20,765 bases of DNA from Bacillota bacterium (GCA_029555925.1 JAKPQU010000581.1:1-20765); one strand, 5' to 3'; shown: positions 1 to 8,292, counted from the stretch's first letter. Notes: a model not told the origin generated them from the sequence alone. Made by a program: numbers and translations.

Positions 1-1123
1 GAAGAGCCTTTACAAGTTCTTTCTCATTCTTATCAATTATAATTTTGAGAGCACCAAGATTACTGCCTGCACCACCGTTTACAACGAGAATTAAATCTCT
101 GGCTATCATCTTAATGAATATCAACCCCTGTTGATATTCTGTCACCCAGTAATCCATAGATTTCCAGGATTTCAAAAGAGAAATACTATCAGCTACAATA
201 GAGCCAAGATTATCTCCTGATTGTGCCGCAGAGCTTCTGATTACAATACCGGTTAAATCAACAATAAGAACCTCTGAAACCATTTTATTTGAAGCAAAAT
301 CCTGAAGAGGACCGGCAAAAATTTCTCCAATTTGTTTATAGATTTCCTCTTTCTTTTTACGTTCTTCTTCTTCTTTTCTGAGTTTTTCTTCTTCTTCCAC
401 CCTGAGTTTTTCTTCTTCTTCTTTTCTGAGCTTTTCTTCTTCTTCTTTTCTGAGCCTGTCTTCTTCTTCTTTTCTGAGTCTTTCTTCTTCTTCCACCCTG
501 AGTCTCTCTTCTTCTTCTTTTCTTCTTTCTTCCTGCTGTCTTAACTTTTCTTCTACTTCCACTTCCGATTCTTTAACAAACGTAATAATTTCTTCAATCT
601 TTGTTTTACGTTTAAGGCACATCTGAAGATCAAACTCTAAAAAAATATCATCAGGAGAACTATTCAGTGTATCATGATAGTCTTTTATCTGTGTCTCAAG
701 CTCATCTTTCTCCTTTAATAACTCATCAGAGAACTGCCTGACTCCTTCCAGCTCAGGGGAAAATTCCGGTAAACTGTTTAATTTCTCAACAATTTCCTCT
801 GAAGGAGGTACATTTTTCTTCTGTAACTGGGCCAGTAAAAATCTGGCTTCAACATTATGAGGAGCATCGGCTAAAAGCTTTACAAGTTCAATATAAGCTT
901 CATTAATCATCCTTTGATATATATATATCCTGACAATAGCATTTTTTGCCTTTACATTATAAGGATCAATTTTGATGATTTTCTGATAACATGATAATGC
1001 TGCAAGTTTATTACCTCTCTTTAGATTGGCATCAGCATATAACATCAAAGAAGGAATATCTTCCGGACTCTGTGCTATCATCTCTTCATATTTATCAATC
1101 TGATGATCCAGACTAGTTTTCAT
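1..1123 (-). CDS. TPR / charged single-helix / Roadblock-LC7 fusion protein (3' end cut by window edge)
   Basis: The frame is open from the ATG at 1121-1123 to the left edge, giving about 374 residues without a stop. The start has a purine-rich ribosome site (GAGGGGA) at good spacing and overlaps the 3' end of the kinase gene by 11 nt, so the two are probably translationally coupled. Residues 1-105 hold TPR-like helices (for example ALSCYQKIIKIDPYNVKAK). Residues 105-190 look helical and charged. Residues about 193-256 are an E/K/R-rich run built on an 8-residue unit, EEEE[RK]LR[KV]. Residues from about 262 form a Roadblock/LC7 domain (VLIVDLTGIVIRSS, then LVVNGGAGSNLGALKIIIDK). Roadblock proteins dimerise and usually regulate Ras-like GTPases, so a cytoplasmic regulatory or scaffold role is inferred. 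The domain is almost complete at the edge, so probably only a few residues are missing. Confidence 0.85.
   Translation of the reverse strand, partial: MKTSLDHQIDKYEEMIAQSPEDIPSLMLYADANLKRGNKLAALSCYQKIIKIDPYNVKAKNAIVRIYIYQRMINEAYIELVKLLADAPHNVEARFLLAQLQKKNVPPSEEIVEKLNSLPEFSPELEGVRQFSDELLKEKDELETQIKDYHDTLNSSPDDIFLEFDLQMCLKRKTKIEEIITFVKESEVEVEEKLRQQEERRKEEEERLRVEEEERLRKEEEDRLRKEEEEKLRKEEEEKLRVEEEEKLRKEEEERKKKEEIYKQIGEIFAGPLQDFASNKMVSEVLIVDLTGIVIRSSAAQSGDNLGSIVADSISLLKSWKSMDYWVTEYQQGLIFIKMIARDLILVVNGGAGSNLGALKIIIDKNEKELVKAL
363..521 (-). repeat. 24-bp in-frame tandem repeat encoding a charged helix
   Basis: The pentamer CTGAG recurs on the + strand at 378, 402, 426, 450, 474 and 498, an exact 24-bp period over six units. 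Each unit encodes eight residues, EEEE[RK]LR[KV]. In coding order the variable last position reads V, K, K, K, V, K. An 8-residue rather than 7-residue period with E and K/R spaced by about four residues fits a stable single alpha-helix better than a classical coiled coil. Near-identical units make copy-number change by slippage likely. Confidence 0.9.
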
Positions 1124-2717
1124 TAAATTTCCCCTCTTTCGGCAAGTAAAAAATAAATCTGCTACCTTTATCAAGTTCGCTCTCCACTCTAATACTTCCT
1201 CCATGAACCTCAAGAATATATTTCACATTTGCAAGCCCCAGACCTGTTCCTTTTATCTTTGTCGTAATGGCACTGGCACCACGATAAAACCTTTCAAATA
1301 AACGGGGAATAACCTCTCCGGATATGCCTATACCATTATCTGCAACAGTTACTTCCCAGATATCTTTTTTATCTATTAAGGTAACTGATATATCTCCTCC
1401 GTCAGGAGAGTATTTAATTGCATTACTTAAAAGATTAATCATAACCCTGTAAAGCATATCCTCATCACCTATAAGAATACAGGAATTGACTGTTGAATTA
1501 AATATAATTTTATGAACAGCCTGCGGAGAAATTACCACTATTGATTTATTTATAATATTAACAAGATTTATTCTTTCCTTTTTAAATTCGTACCGCCCTG
1601 CTTCGAGTCTGGATAAATCAAGTAAATTATTTATAAGTTCCAGTAATCGAGAGGATTCTTCCTGTATAATCGAAAGGTATTTTTTTCTCCTGTTTTTATC
1701 AAGTTCTTTATTAATAAGTATATCTACAAAACCCATAATAGAAGTAAGAGGAGTACGTAACTCATGAGAAACCATAGAAACAAACTCGGATTTCATCTGT
1801 TGTATTTTTTTCATATGAGTTATATCATGAAAAACTATAACCTTCCCAAGAATTTCTCCTGAATTATCCCTTATAAAAGCACAATGAACATCGAATATTC
1901 TTCCGTCTTTTCCGAGAGGTAATTCGATGAAATTGATTGCATCCGGATTCTCTGAAATTCCTTCGACAAGAGGAATAGCTTCAGAAGCCCTTATTAATTC
2001 TCTATAATTCATACCTTCCAGAGAAGAACTATTTACACAGAATAGTTTTTCCAGGGCTGAATTAATCAATACAATTTCATTGGTATCATTTAAGACCATA
2101 ACTCCATTTGACAGACTTTTAAGTACTGCTTCCATCTTAATTTTTTCGAAGGTTATCTTTTTATTAAGTTGTTCCAGTTCTCCTGCTCTTTTCTTTTCCA
2201 GATCATAGAGACGGGCATTTTCTATGGCAATAGCAGCCTGATCACCTATCATAGAAAGGAAATTGAGCTGTTCTTCTGTAAAGTCATCCTTGGAAGAAGC
2301 TTTTCTCAGGTTTAAAACCCCTCTTAATTGATCTTTAACTTTAAGAGGTACACAGAGGCTGGACTTTATATCTTCCTTCCTGACAACAATATTGGTAAAT
2401 TCACTGTTATCGGCTTTCCCCACTAGAAGTAATGGCTCTCCGGTGAGAGCAACCTTGCCCGATATACTATCACCGATTTTTACCGAAACATCTTTAAGTT
2501 TATCCATATCAAGACCTGTAGCTACAGTAAGAACCAGTTCTTTCTGATCGTTAAGCAGCATAATAGAACCGGCTTCTGCTCCAAGATATTTTATGGTCAT
2601 TTTCATAATAAGATCCAGGACTTCCGGAAGGTTCAGAGTGGAATTTATAGCTTTGGCTATTTCATATAAAGCCAGTAACTCTTCTGATGTTTTATAAGAT
2701 GATAGAATACCTGACAT
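1113..2717 (-). CDS. Soluble GAF-PAS sensor histidine kinase
   Basis: The protein has 534 residues and no membrane segment or signal peptide, so it should sense in the cytoplasm. The domain order is GAF (about 20-170), a short coiled linker, PAS (about 192-305), HisKA with the H-box SMVSHELRTPLTSIMGF (phospho-acceptor His318), and HATPase_c with the N box around Asn428/Asn432, G1 box DNGIGI (460-465) and G2 box GTGLGL (490-495). All motifs needed for autophosphorylation are intact. The partner response regulator is not in the window and no receiver domain is fused. It follows the Roadblock gene after a 125-bp spacer and overlaps the next gene by 11 nt. The ribosome site upstream of its ATG is weak (AGAAAG). 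The ligands of GAF and PAS cannot be read from sequence. Confidence 0.95.
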   Translation of the reverse strand: MSGILSSYKTSEELLALYEIAKAINSTLNLPEVLDLIMKMTIKYLGAEAGSIMLLNDQKELVLTVATGLDMDKLKDVSVKIGDSISGKVALTGEPLLLVGKADNSEFTNIVVRKEDIKSSLCVPLKVKDQLRGVLNLRKASSKDDFTEEQLNFLSMIGDQAAIAIENARLYDLEKKRAGELEQLNKKITFEKIKMEAVLKSLSNGVMVLNDTNEIVLINSALEKLFCVNSSSLEGMNYRELIRASEAIPLVEGISENPDAINFIELPLGKDGRIFDVHCAFIRDNSGEILGKVIVFHDITHMKKIQQMKSEFVSMVSHELRTPLTSIMGFVDILINKELDKNRRKKYLSIIQEESSRLLELINNLLDLSRLEAGRYEFKKERINLVNIINKSIVVISPQAVHKIIFNSTVNSCILIGDEDMLYRVMINLLSNAIKYSPDGGDISVTLIDKKDIWEVTVADNGIGISGEVIPRLFERFYRGASAITTKIKGTGLGLANVKYILEVHGGSIRVESELDKGSRFIFYLPKEGKFNEN

Positions 2718-2759
2718 AATTTAACTTTCTATAATATTAATTATAATTTATTTCATCCT

Positions 2760-2830
2760 CGTAATGCGTAATGCGTAATAAGTAATGCGTAACTGGTTAT
2801 ATTCCCACGCATCACGCATTACGCATTACG
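2760..2830. repeat. Inverted heptamer repeat (GCGTAAT)n in intergenic spacer
   Basis: The left arm 2760-2776 (CGTAATGCGTAATGCGT) pairs perfectly with 2814-2830. A second segment, 2784-2790, pairs with 2807-2813 with one mismatch after a 7-nt bulge, leaving a 16-nt loop. The arms are built from a 7-bp word. No T-run follows on the minus strand, so it is unlikely to be an intrinsic terminator. It could act as an mRNA processing or stability hairpin between the Roadblock and kinase cistrons. Confidence 0.8.
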
Positions 2831-2842
2831 ATCATACGTCAC

Positions 2843-3199
2843 CTAAATAGCTGCTCCAAGGGCTTTTTTTTGCTTTCTGACTTCATATCTTATTCTGCCA
2901 AGATTAGCTCCCTTGGTAGCAATAATAACAAGAATTTTATCTTCCGACACAGGCTCCATAGCAATAACATTATCAACATATTCAATAACGGAATGGGTAA
3001 CTGCACCTTTGGATAACTGCTGTCCCATAATCTCTGCAGATTTTAAACCTTTAGAGGCCAGAAGACCAATATCATTTAAATCTGAAGAGGAAAAATTCTC
3101 TACTACACTGTTCAAAATCTTACCCTGTGCATCAACTATTAAGCCGGCTACTACACCGCCTAATTTTATAAATTCATTTAAAATATCTTCTGCAGACAA
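2843..3199 (-). CDS. Stand-alone Roadblock/LC7 domain protein (MglB-like fold)
   Basis: This 118-residue protein is essentially one Roadblock/LC7 domain: an N-terminal helix (AEDILNEFIKL), strand pair (VVAGLIVDAQGKILNS), central helix (DIGLLASKGLKSAEIMGQQL), then strands ending in ILVIIATKGANLGRIRYEV, whose NLG-R step is typical of the family. The start is TTG at 3197-3199, chosen because GGAGG lies six bases upstream and no ATG fits. Bacterial Roadblock proteins form homodimers; MglB acts on the GTPase MglA in polarity control. No such GTPase is present in the window, so the partner is unknown. It lies 18 bp after the membrane-protein gene and belongs to the same apparent operon as a second Roadblock domain (the fusion protein at the left edge). 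Confidence 0.9.
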   Translation of the reverse strand: MSAEDILNEFIKLGGVVAGLIVDAQGKILNSVVENFSSSDLNDIGLLASKGLKSAEIMGQQLSKGAVTHSVIEYVDNVIAMEPVSEDKILVIIATKGANLGRIRYEVRKQKKALGAAI

Positions 3200-3217
3200 A
3201 GGACACCTCCATTAAAA

Positions 3218-4060
3218 TTAATTGGACATTTTTCTTGGTAAATCAATACGACCGCCTTTAGAACCTGAAGGCGGTATATCCTTGTCAGAACTTTTCCCCT
3301 TTTGCGGCAGTTCAATTCTCATAGCTTTCATAGGCCCTGCCCTGTCAATCGAAAGATCCTGAAAAGAAGGGGTAGCTTCAATTTTCTTACTCGATGGCAT
3401 CTCTTTCCTGGGAAGTTCTATTTTAAGTCCATTTTCACTTTTTTTAGAAGAACTTACTGAAGAAAGGGGAGTAATTTTTTCGGGAAGAGAAAAATCTGCT
3501 TTATTCTTTTTTCCGTCTTCAAAATACGAAGGCACCGGACTTCTTTCCTCAAAATCCATCCGTTGTGAAGATGAATAATCTGTTACATCCAGACCTGGCT
3601 GACCGCCATACATATTATCTGACATATTTTCTGATATAAAATCCTTCTGTATATTAAAATCTTTTTCCTGCAGCAGAGAATCTTCATATAATTTAATTTC
3701 AGATTGAAGTAAATCTAATTCATCGTCACCAGGAGATGAACTTATCAGATAATTAGGCCTGGAAGCATTCAATTCATCCTGTGACACTACTTTATAGCTC
3801 ATATCGGATGTAAAGGCAGAACCATCGGATTTAACAAAAGGATCGTTTGGCAGCACTTTAACCATAGCAACTTCAGAAGAGACAAGTGTTTCCTGTTGCT
3901 GTTTTCTTACCACACAGGCTATAATAAGCCATACAATAAGAGCAATAAAAATAAAAGAAGTTATTGCAAAAATAAACCATAATGTATCAAGATTATTATG
4001 AGCGAATCTCTCAATATTGTTTAACATCATGTTCATAGAAGATAAAGCAATTACTGGCAT
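3218..4060 (-). CDS. Single-pass membrane protein with disordered tail carrying three [KR]I[ED]LP[RQ]K motifs
   Basis: The product is 280 residues when started at the ATG at 4058-4060, which has AAGGTG six bases upstream. An in-frame TTG at 4096 would overlap the previous gene and has no evident ribosome site. One hydrophobic segment lies at about residues 28-51 (WFIFAITSFIFIALIVWLII) and is followed by CVVRKQQQ; the positive-inside rule places the long C-terminal part in the cytoplasm. That tail is rich in S, P, D, E and K and looks disordered. It contains KIELPRK (213-219), RIELPQK (248-254) and RIDLPRK (271-277, near the C-terminus), with a weak relative DFSLPEK at 189-195. No family is recognised. 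The layout suggests a membrane anchor presenting repeated docking peptides, perhaps for the TPR proteins encoded next door; this is inference. Confidence 0.8.
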   Translation of the reverse strand: MPVIALSSMNMMLNNIERFAHNNLDTLWFIFAITSFIFIALIVWLIIACVVRKQQQETLVSSEVAMVKVLPNDPFVKSDGSAFTSDMSYKVVSQDELNASRPNYLISSSPGDDELDLLQSEIKLYEDSLLQEKDFNIQKDFISENMSDNMYGGQPGLDVTDYSSSQRMDFEERSPVPSYFEDGKKNKADFSLPEKITPLSSVSSSKKSENGLKIELPRKEMPSSKKIEATPSFQDLSIDRAGPMKAMRIELPQKGKSSDKDIPPSGSKGGRIDLPRKMSN

Positions 4061-4082
4061 ATTAATCACCTTCAACAGGAGG

Positions 4083-7000
4083 TTACTCTGTTTCAATAGT
4101 AAATTCTATAAGTTTCGGATCCGTATCTTCAGGTTCTTTAACAGTTTCTATTTTTCTGGTCATTTCCATAATCTTTTCCATAGTATCTTTGAATTTTATA
4201 TTTATTTCACATATGCCTTCATAAGCTTTCTTGGCATCCTTATATTTACCTATTTCTTCAAAGGTTCTTCCAAGATCATACCTGAGTTCCAGATACTCAT
4301 CATCAGGCATACCAGTTGCATCCAGTCCAATTTCCAGAATTTTACGGAACTGACGTGATGCAAGTTCCTTAAAACCTTCCTCATAAAAACAATCACCTAT
4401 CATTTTTAAAGAAGAAAGCCTTCTGGAACTATCCTTTGATGCAGCATTGAAAGCTCTGACAGAACCCTCAATAAAGCCTATCTTTTTATATATAATACCC
4501 CAGTTATAATAAGATTCTGCAAGCTTCGGATCAACAACTTCATTAATCTTAACATTATCTACCAGTTCATAAACATTTCCGCTGGCAATAAGCTTTTTAG
4601 ACCATTCTACGGCACTGTCAAGATCACCTTTACGGGCACAGGTAAGGGTTAATTTAGAATAGATACCGGGATAACCTGCTGAACTATCCAGAACCTTCAA
4701 ATATGTAGACATTGCTTCATCCCACATCTGATTATCAAAATAAACATTTCCCATACAGACATAAAGTTCAGGACTGTCCTGATTTTCTTTTAAGGCCTGT
4801 TGAAATGTCAGGGTAGCTTTCTCTAAATCACCGCTCTTTGCCTGAGAATTAATAAGAGAACAGTATTCTTCCACTACTTTATCCTTAAGACCTGATTTAT
4901 CATAGAGACCTATAAGTCTCTGTCTGTAATCAAGATTTTCCGGAGTTAAATGAGTAATCTTCGTATAAATCTCTATACTTTCCTCTTCTCTCTTCTCCTT
5001 TATCAAAAATTGAGCTACCAATTCATAACTTTCTATAGCTGAAGGAATATTGTTCTGCGATAAGTATATCTCTCCGATTGCTTTTTGTATTTCTATGGCA
5101 TCAGAGCCTCTGTCTACTTTCCAGTATATATCTACAAGCACCTTATATATTTCTATAATCTGTTCCATCATACCATGTTCTCTGTAAAGAGAAACTATAT
5201 CAAGACATTCCTTTATGGCATCATCAAAACGATTTAATTTAAGATATTCATCCAGTAAAATACGATAAATACCTGTAGTATCAGCCAGTTTATTCATTTT
5301 AATATAGGTCTGTACCACATCTTTACATTCTCTGATAGCTGTATCAAAATCACCTGCACTGGAGAGAACAGAAACAAAGTCTTTCTGAAATGATAAAGCT
5401 TTCTCAATATTTTCTTCCCGGGTAAGAATTTCTATTACCCTCTTATAATAAGGAATCTGTTCTTTGTGTTTATGTTGTTCCGAATAAAGCTTCAGAATTT
5501 CCTCATAAATGCCGAGTCCTTCATTGAACATTTTGCGGGAAAAATACATATCTCCTATTCTGGAATTAACCTCTATAGATGAATCAATATCTCCCTTATT
5601 CTTATAAACATTTGCAAGATCATGTAATATAGATACTGCTTTATCTATTTCATTAAAACTGAGATACATATCACTTAATTTTTTATATGAGTCAATATTA
5701 CCTGGCTCCATATTTATTATCTTTTGATACAGCTCTTTTGCTTCATTCTGCATATCTGATTTTACATAAATATCTATAAGAGAGAAATAATGGTCTACCG
5801 CTTCCTTCGTTCTTCCTTCCAGAGATAAAAGTTCACTTAATTTTACAATTGTTTCAATACTGTCTGGCTGTATCTCAAGGAGTTTATTAAATATCTCTAT
5901 TGCATAACTGATAAGGTTATGTTCAAGATAAATATCGGCAAGAGACATATATTCTTTCACTGCTATATCAGGAATACCCTGTTTGACATAATAATTGCAG
6001 AGTTTTTTTCTTACATTGATATCATTCGGCTCAACATCCAGAACCTTCTTACACATTTCAATGGACTTCATATAATTGCCTCTTCTCTCATAGGCATTGG
6101 CAAGGAAAATATATTCAGGTTTTACCTTTTCTGTCTTACCCTGTAAAGAATAAACCTCTACAATCTTCTCTCTTACATCCAGATTAACAGGCATATAGCA
6201 GAGAACACGCCTGTAGACTCCGATTGCAGGTTCAAATTGTTCTTTTTCCACATAAACATTACCCAGTGTCAATAACTGTTCCAGAGCTTCGTCAATCTGG
6301 CCTATAGATAAATAAACATCAACAAGTGTTTCTCTTATAGCACTGTTTCTGGGATCTAAATCCAGAACCTTCTTGAAATTATCTATACCTTCTTCCAGCA
6401 TATCTTTACCTATATAAATTTCACCTATTTTGGAAAGAGTGGGTATATGATTCGGATCTGACTCAAGGACCAGTTTAAATTCTTTTATACTCTCTTCATA
6501 TTCACCTTTTTCAAGATGGTTAAGAGCAAGCTCATAATGCATGTCAGCACTATCAGGGAATAAAGAGATCATTCTATGATATGTTTCATCGGCTTTTGTA
6601 TGCTCGCCCAGCTCCCTGTAAAGATTCATAGTCAGTAAATATTCTTCTTTTGCTGCATCTGTAAGTCCCTGTTTTGTATAAATCTCTGCAAGCAACATAT
6701 GGGCATCAACACTTTTGGCATCAAATTCGAAAACCTTTTCGCATATATTTGTGCCTTCTTCATAGAGATTTTTATCAAGGTACGTTTTCCCGAGAGCTAT
6801 AAATTCCGGTATGGCATTATCTATATCTTCTATAGCAAGTAAATTATTTATCAATTTATGCCTTGCCTGAAGGTTACCCGGATCAAGTGTGAGAATTTTC
6901 TGATATATTTCTATTACTTTTTCTCTTACTTCTCTGTTACCCGGTTCCCAGTCAAGAAGCCTCTCATATAAGAGTATAACCTTGTCAAGAAGGCCGTCTT

Positions 7001-7829
7001 TAGTATATATATCAGCAAGTCTCATACAGGTCTGTATGGCTTTATCCACCAGACCTTCATTGGAATAAATATCACCCAGCCTTGTAAGGATATCTATATT
7101 TTCAGGCTCAATTTTAAGAATATTTTCATAAACTCTTATAGCTTCCTGAACCTCATTCTTTTTTAAGTAAATATCACCTGCCTGAGAAAACCATTGAATA
7201 GCATTTGTATCTTTATGCTGTTTATAACATATATCTCCTAATTGTTCATAAACACTGGCATCATCAGGTGTAAGCCTGAGAACTTCCTGATACTCACCGA
7301 TAGCCTCACTGTTTTTTTCAAGTTCCGTATATATAAGGCCCAGGTGTTTATGAATCTCGGCAGGATTGGCAGGATTCATTTCTATACTCTTTTTAAATTC
7401 AGCCTCTGCATCACTTAAATTACCTTTAGCCAGATATACAAGGCCAAGTTTCCAGTGTATTTCAGCTCCGTATTCTTCCAGAGCATCTCTTACCTGGCCT
7501 AAATCTGCAGTAGGAGTTCTGACGAAAAAAGAGCTTTTTTTCGGTGTTCCTTCACGTTTTTCCAGATTTAAACATTCCTGAAATATTTCAATGGCTTCAT
7601 CATAATTTCCATCCCTTTTACATACTTCAGCCCAGTTTATATACTCAGCAATAGCATCACGATAGGAGCTTTTACTTTTGCACATATCTATCAATTTTCT
7701 GCGGACATCTGAACTGTGGGGATCCATTCTGAGTGCTCTCTGATATTTAGCAATAGCACTGTCGTATTTATTTTGTTTGGCCAAGTCATCCCCCTGACGA
7801 ACTATCCTCAAGAATTTAGGGTCAGACAT
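4083..7829 (-). CDS. Giant TPR-repeat protein (1248 aa), probable cytoplasmic scaffold
   Basis: The ATG at 7827-7829 follows GGAGGAGGAC. There is no signal peptide or membrane segment. Almost the whole length is TPR: units such as AIAKYQRALRMDPHSSDVRRKL and AEAEFKKSIEMNPANPAEI, many arranged as a double unit of about 70 residues that alternates an [AL]xIYxxxG helix pair with a Yxx[IL]LxxxPxN pair. The C-terminal 120 residues (YNWGIIYKKIG..., then LELRYDLGRTFEEIG) resemble the end of the other giant TPR protein, so the two are paralogues at least there. The last residues are acidic (EPEDTDPKLIEFTIETE). TPR arrays bind peptides or proteins; no enzymatic domain is seen. It heads an operon with the membrane protein, Roadblock protein, kinase and Roadblock fusion, behind a consensus promoter. 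Confidence 0.92.
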   Translation of the reverse strand: MSDPKFLRIVRQGDDLAKQNKYDSAIAKYQRALRMDPHSSDVRRKLIDMCKSKSSYRDAIAEYINWAEVCKRDGNYDEAIEIFQECLNLEKREGTPKKSSFFVRTPTADLGQVRDALEEYGAEIHWKLGLVYLAKGNLSDAEAEFKKSIEMNPANPAEIHKHLGLIYTELEKNSEAIGEYQEVLRLTPDDASVYEQLGDICYKQHKDTNAIQWFSQAGDIYLKKNEVQEAIRVYENILKIEPENIDILTRLGDIYSNEGLVDKAIQTCMRLADIYTKDGLLDKVILLYERLLDWEPGNREVREKVIEIYQKILTLDPGNLQARHKLINNLLAIEDIDNAIPEFIALGKTYLDKNLYEEGTNICEKVFEFDAKSVDAHMLLAEIYTKQGLTDAAKEEYLLTMNLYRELGEHTKADETYHRMISLFPDSADMHYELALNHLEKGEYEESIKEFKLVLESDPNHIPTLSKIGEIYIGKDMLEEGIDNFKKVLDLDPRNSAIRETLVDVYLSIGQIDEALEQLLTLGNVYVEKEQFEPAIGVYRRVLCYMPVNLDVREKIVEVYSLQGKTEKVKPEYIFLANAYERRGNYMKSIEMCKKVLDVEPNDINVRKKLCNYYVKQGIPDIAVKEYMSLADIYLEHNLISYAIEIFNKLLEIQPDSIETIVKLSELLSLEGRTKEAVDHYFSLIDIYVKSDMQNEAKELYQKIINMEPGNIDSYKKLSDMYLSFNEIDKAVSILHDLANVYKNKGDIDSSIEVNSRIGDMYFSRKMFNEGLGIYEEILKLYSEQHKHKEQIPYYKRVIEILTREENIEKALSFQKDFVSVLSSAGDFDTAIRECKDVVQTYIKMNKLADTTGIYRILLDEYLKLNRFDDAIKECLDIVSLYREHGMMEQIIEIYKVLVDIYWKVDRGSDAIEIQKAIGEIYLSQNNIPSAIESYELVAQFLIKEKREEESIEIYTKITHLTPENLDYRQRLIGLYDKSGLKDKVVEEYCSLINSQAKSGDLEKATLTFQQALKENQDSPELYVCMGNVYFDNQMWDEAMSTYLKVLDSSAGYPGIYSKLTLTCARKGDLDSAVEWSKKLIASGNVYELVDNVKINEVVDPKLAESYYNWGIIYKKIGFIEGSVRAFNAASKDSSRRLSSLKMIGDCFYEEGFKELASRQFRKILEIGLDATGMPDDEYLELRYDLGRTFEEIGKYKDAKKAYEGICEINIKFKDTMEKIMEMTRKIETVKEPEDTDPKLIEFTIETE

Positions 7830-7981
7830 TTATTATAAGTCCTCCTCCAGTATGATAATCACTAACATATCATTACTTAAGCTGTATATTAAATCAGGAA
7901 AACAGACAGGAGGTTACCGGATGTTACCTCTTTAAAATCTATTTACCGGAACAGTTTATATTAATAAAAACTTGCCATAAT

Positions 7982-8011
7982 ATTATATACAAATACCACA
8001 TAACGTGTCAA
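7982..8011 (-). promoter_or_regulatory. Consensus sigma-70-type promoter for the TPR/Roadblock/kinase operon
   Basis: On the minus strand a perfect TTGACA (8006-8011) is followed after 18 bp by a perfect TATAAT (7982-7987). Transcription would start near 7975, about 145 nt before the ATG at 7829. This is the only exact hexamer pair noticed in the window and is well placed for the operon that starts with the 1248-residue TPR protein. Confidence 0.8.
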
Positions 8012-8089
8012 TTCATCTGACAGTGTTTTTTACGACAGGCAAATTCACTTTTACTGGAAATTGCATTTGATTTCATAAATTTATTAACT

Positions 8090-8153
8090 AGTGAATAATG
8101 AACAGTAAGCTAAATCCCATCTTATTCACTTTTCACTTTTCACTTTTCACTCT
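8090..8153. repeat. Heptamer repeat (CACTTTT)n with degenerate inverted arm
   Basis: CACTTTT occurs at 8127-8133, 8134-8140 and 8141-8147, followed by a partial CACTCT. The segment 8090-8109 (AGTGAATAATGAACAGTAAG) is a degenerate reverse complement of the array, so the element can fold back. It lies between the giant TPR genes, upstream of the promoter, and encodes nothing evident. Confidence 0.75.
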
Positions 8154-8292
8154 GAATATTCTGTAACAAATTTCTTTTTCCATTGTATATAAAATCACCT
8201 GTCATTTTTTATGCACTCGCAAATTTATTCTTCCCCGTTAATAAAAACTGTTCCCCTTTAAAAACCATATTTCTCTGTTCCCCTGTCACTTA

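Larger units (their letters stand above)
7830..8292. other. 463-bp spacer between the two giant TPR genes
   Basis: No credible gene was found here. The spacer contains a sigma-70-type promoter for the downstream operon (7982-8011), a leader of about 145 nt, and a heptamer repeat (8090-8153). Two direct copies of TTACCGGA (7914-7921 and 7943-7950, starts 29 bp apart) lie in the leader. A word GGGGAACAG occurs twice on the minus strand just after the upstream TPR stop. No clear intrinsic terminator follows that stop. Frames here of about 20 codons lack a convincing ribosome site. Confidence 0.7.

Noticed and set aside
363..521. Regular 24-bp repeat as a possible CRISPR array
   Set aside because: The units are directly adjacent with no unique spacers and lie in frame in a coding gene.
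332..544. Open frame on the + strand rich in phenylalanine and glutamate
   Set aside because: It is the reverse complement of the 24-bp repeat encoding the charged helix on the minus strand; no ribosome site and implausible composition.
2760..2830. Heptamer hairpin as an intrinsic terminator after the Roadblock gene
   Set aside because: No T-run follows the stem on the minus strand and the sequence is a tandem repeat rather than a GC-rich stem.
8160..8292. Short frames of about 20 codons between the giant TPR genes
   Set aside because: They lack good ribosome sites and recognisable content, and one runs into the heptamer repeat.
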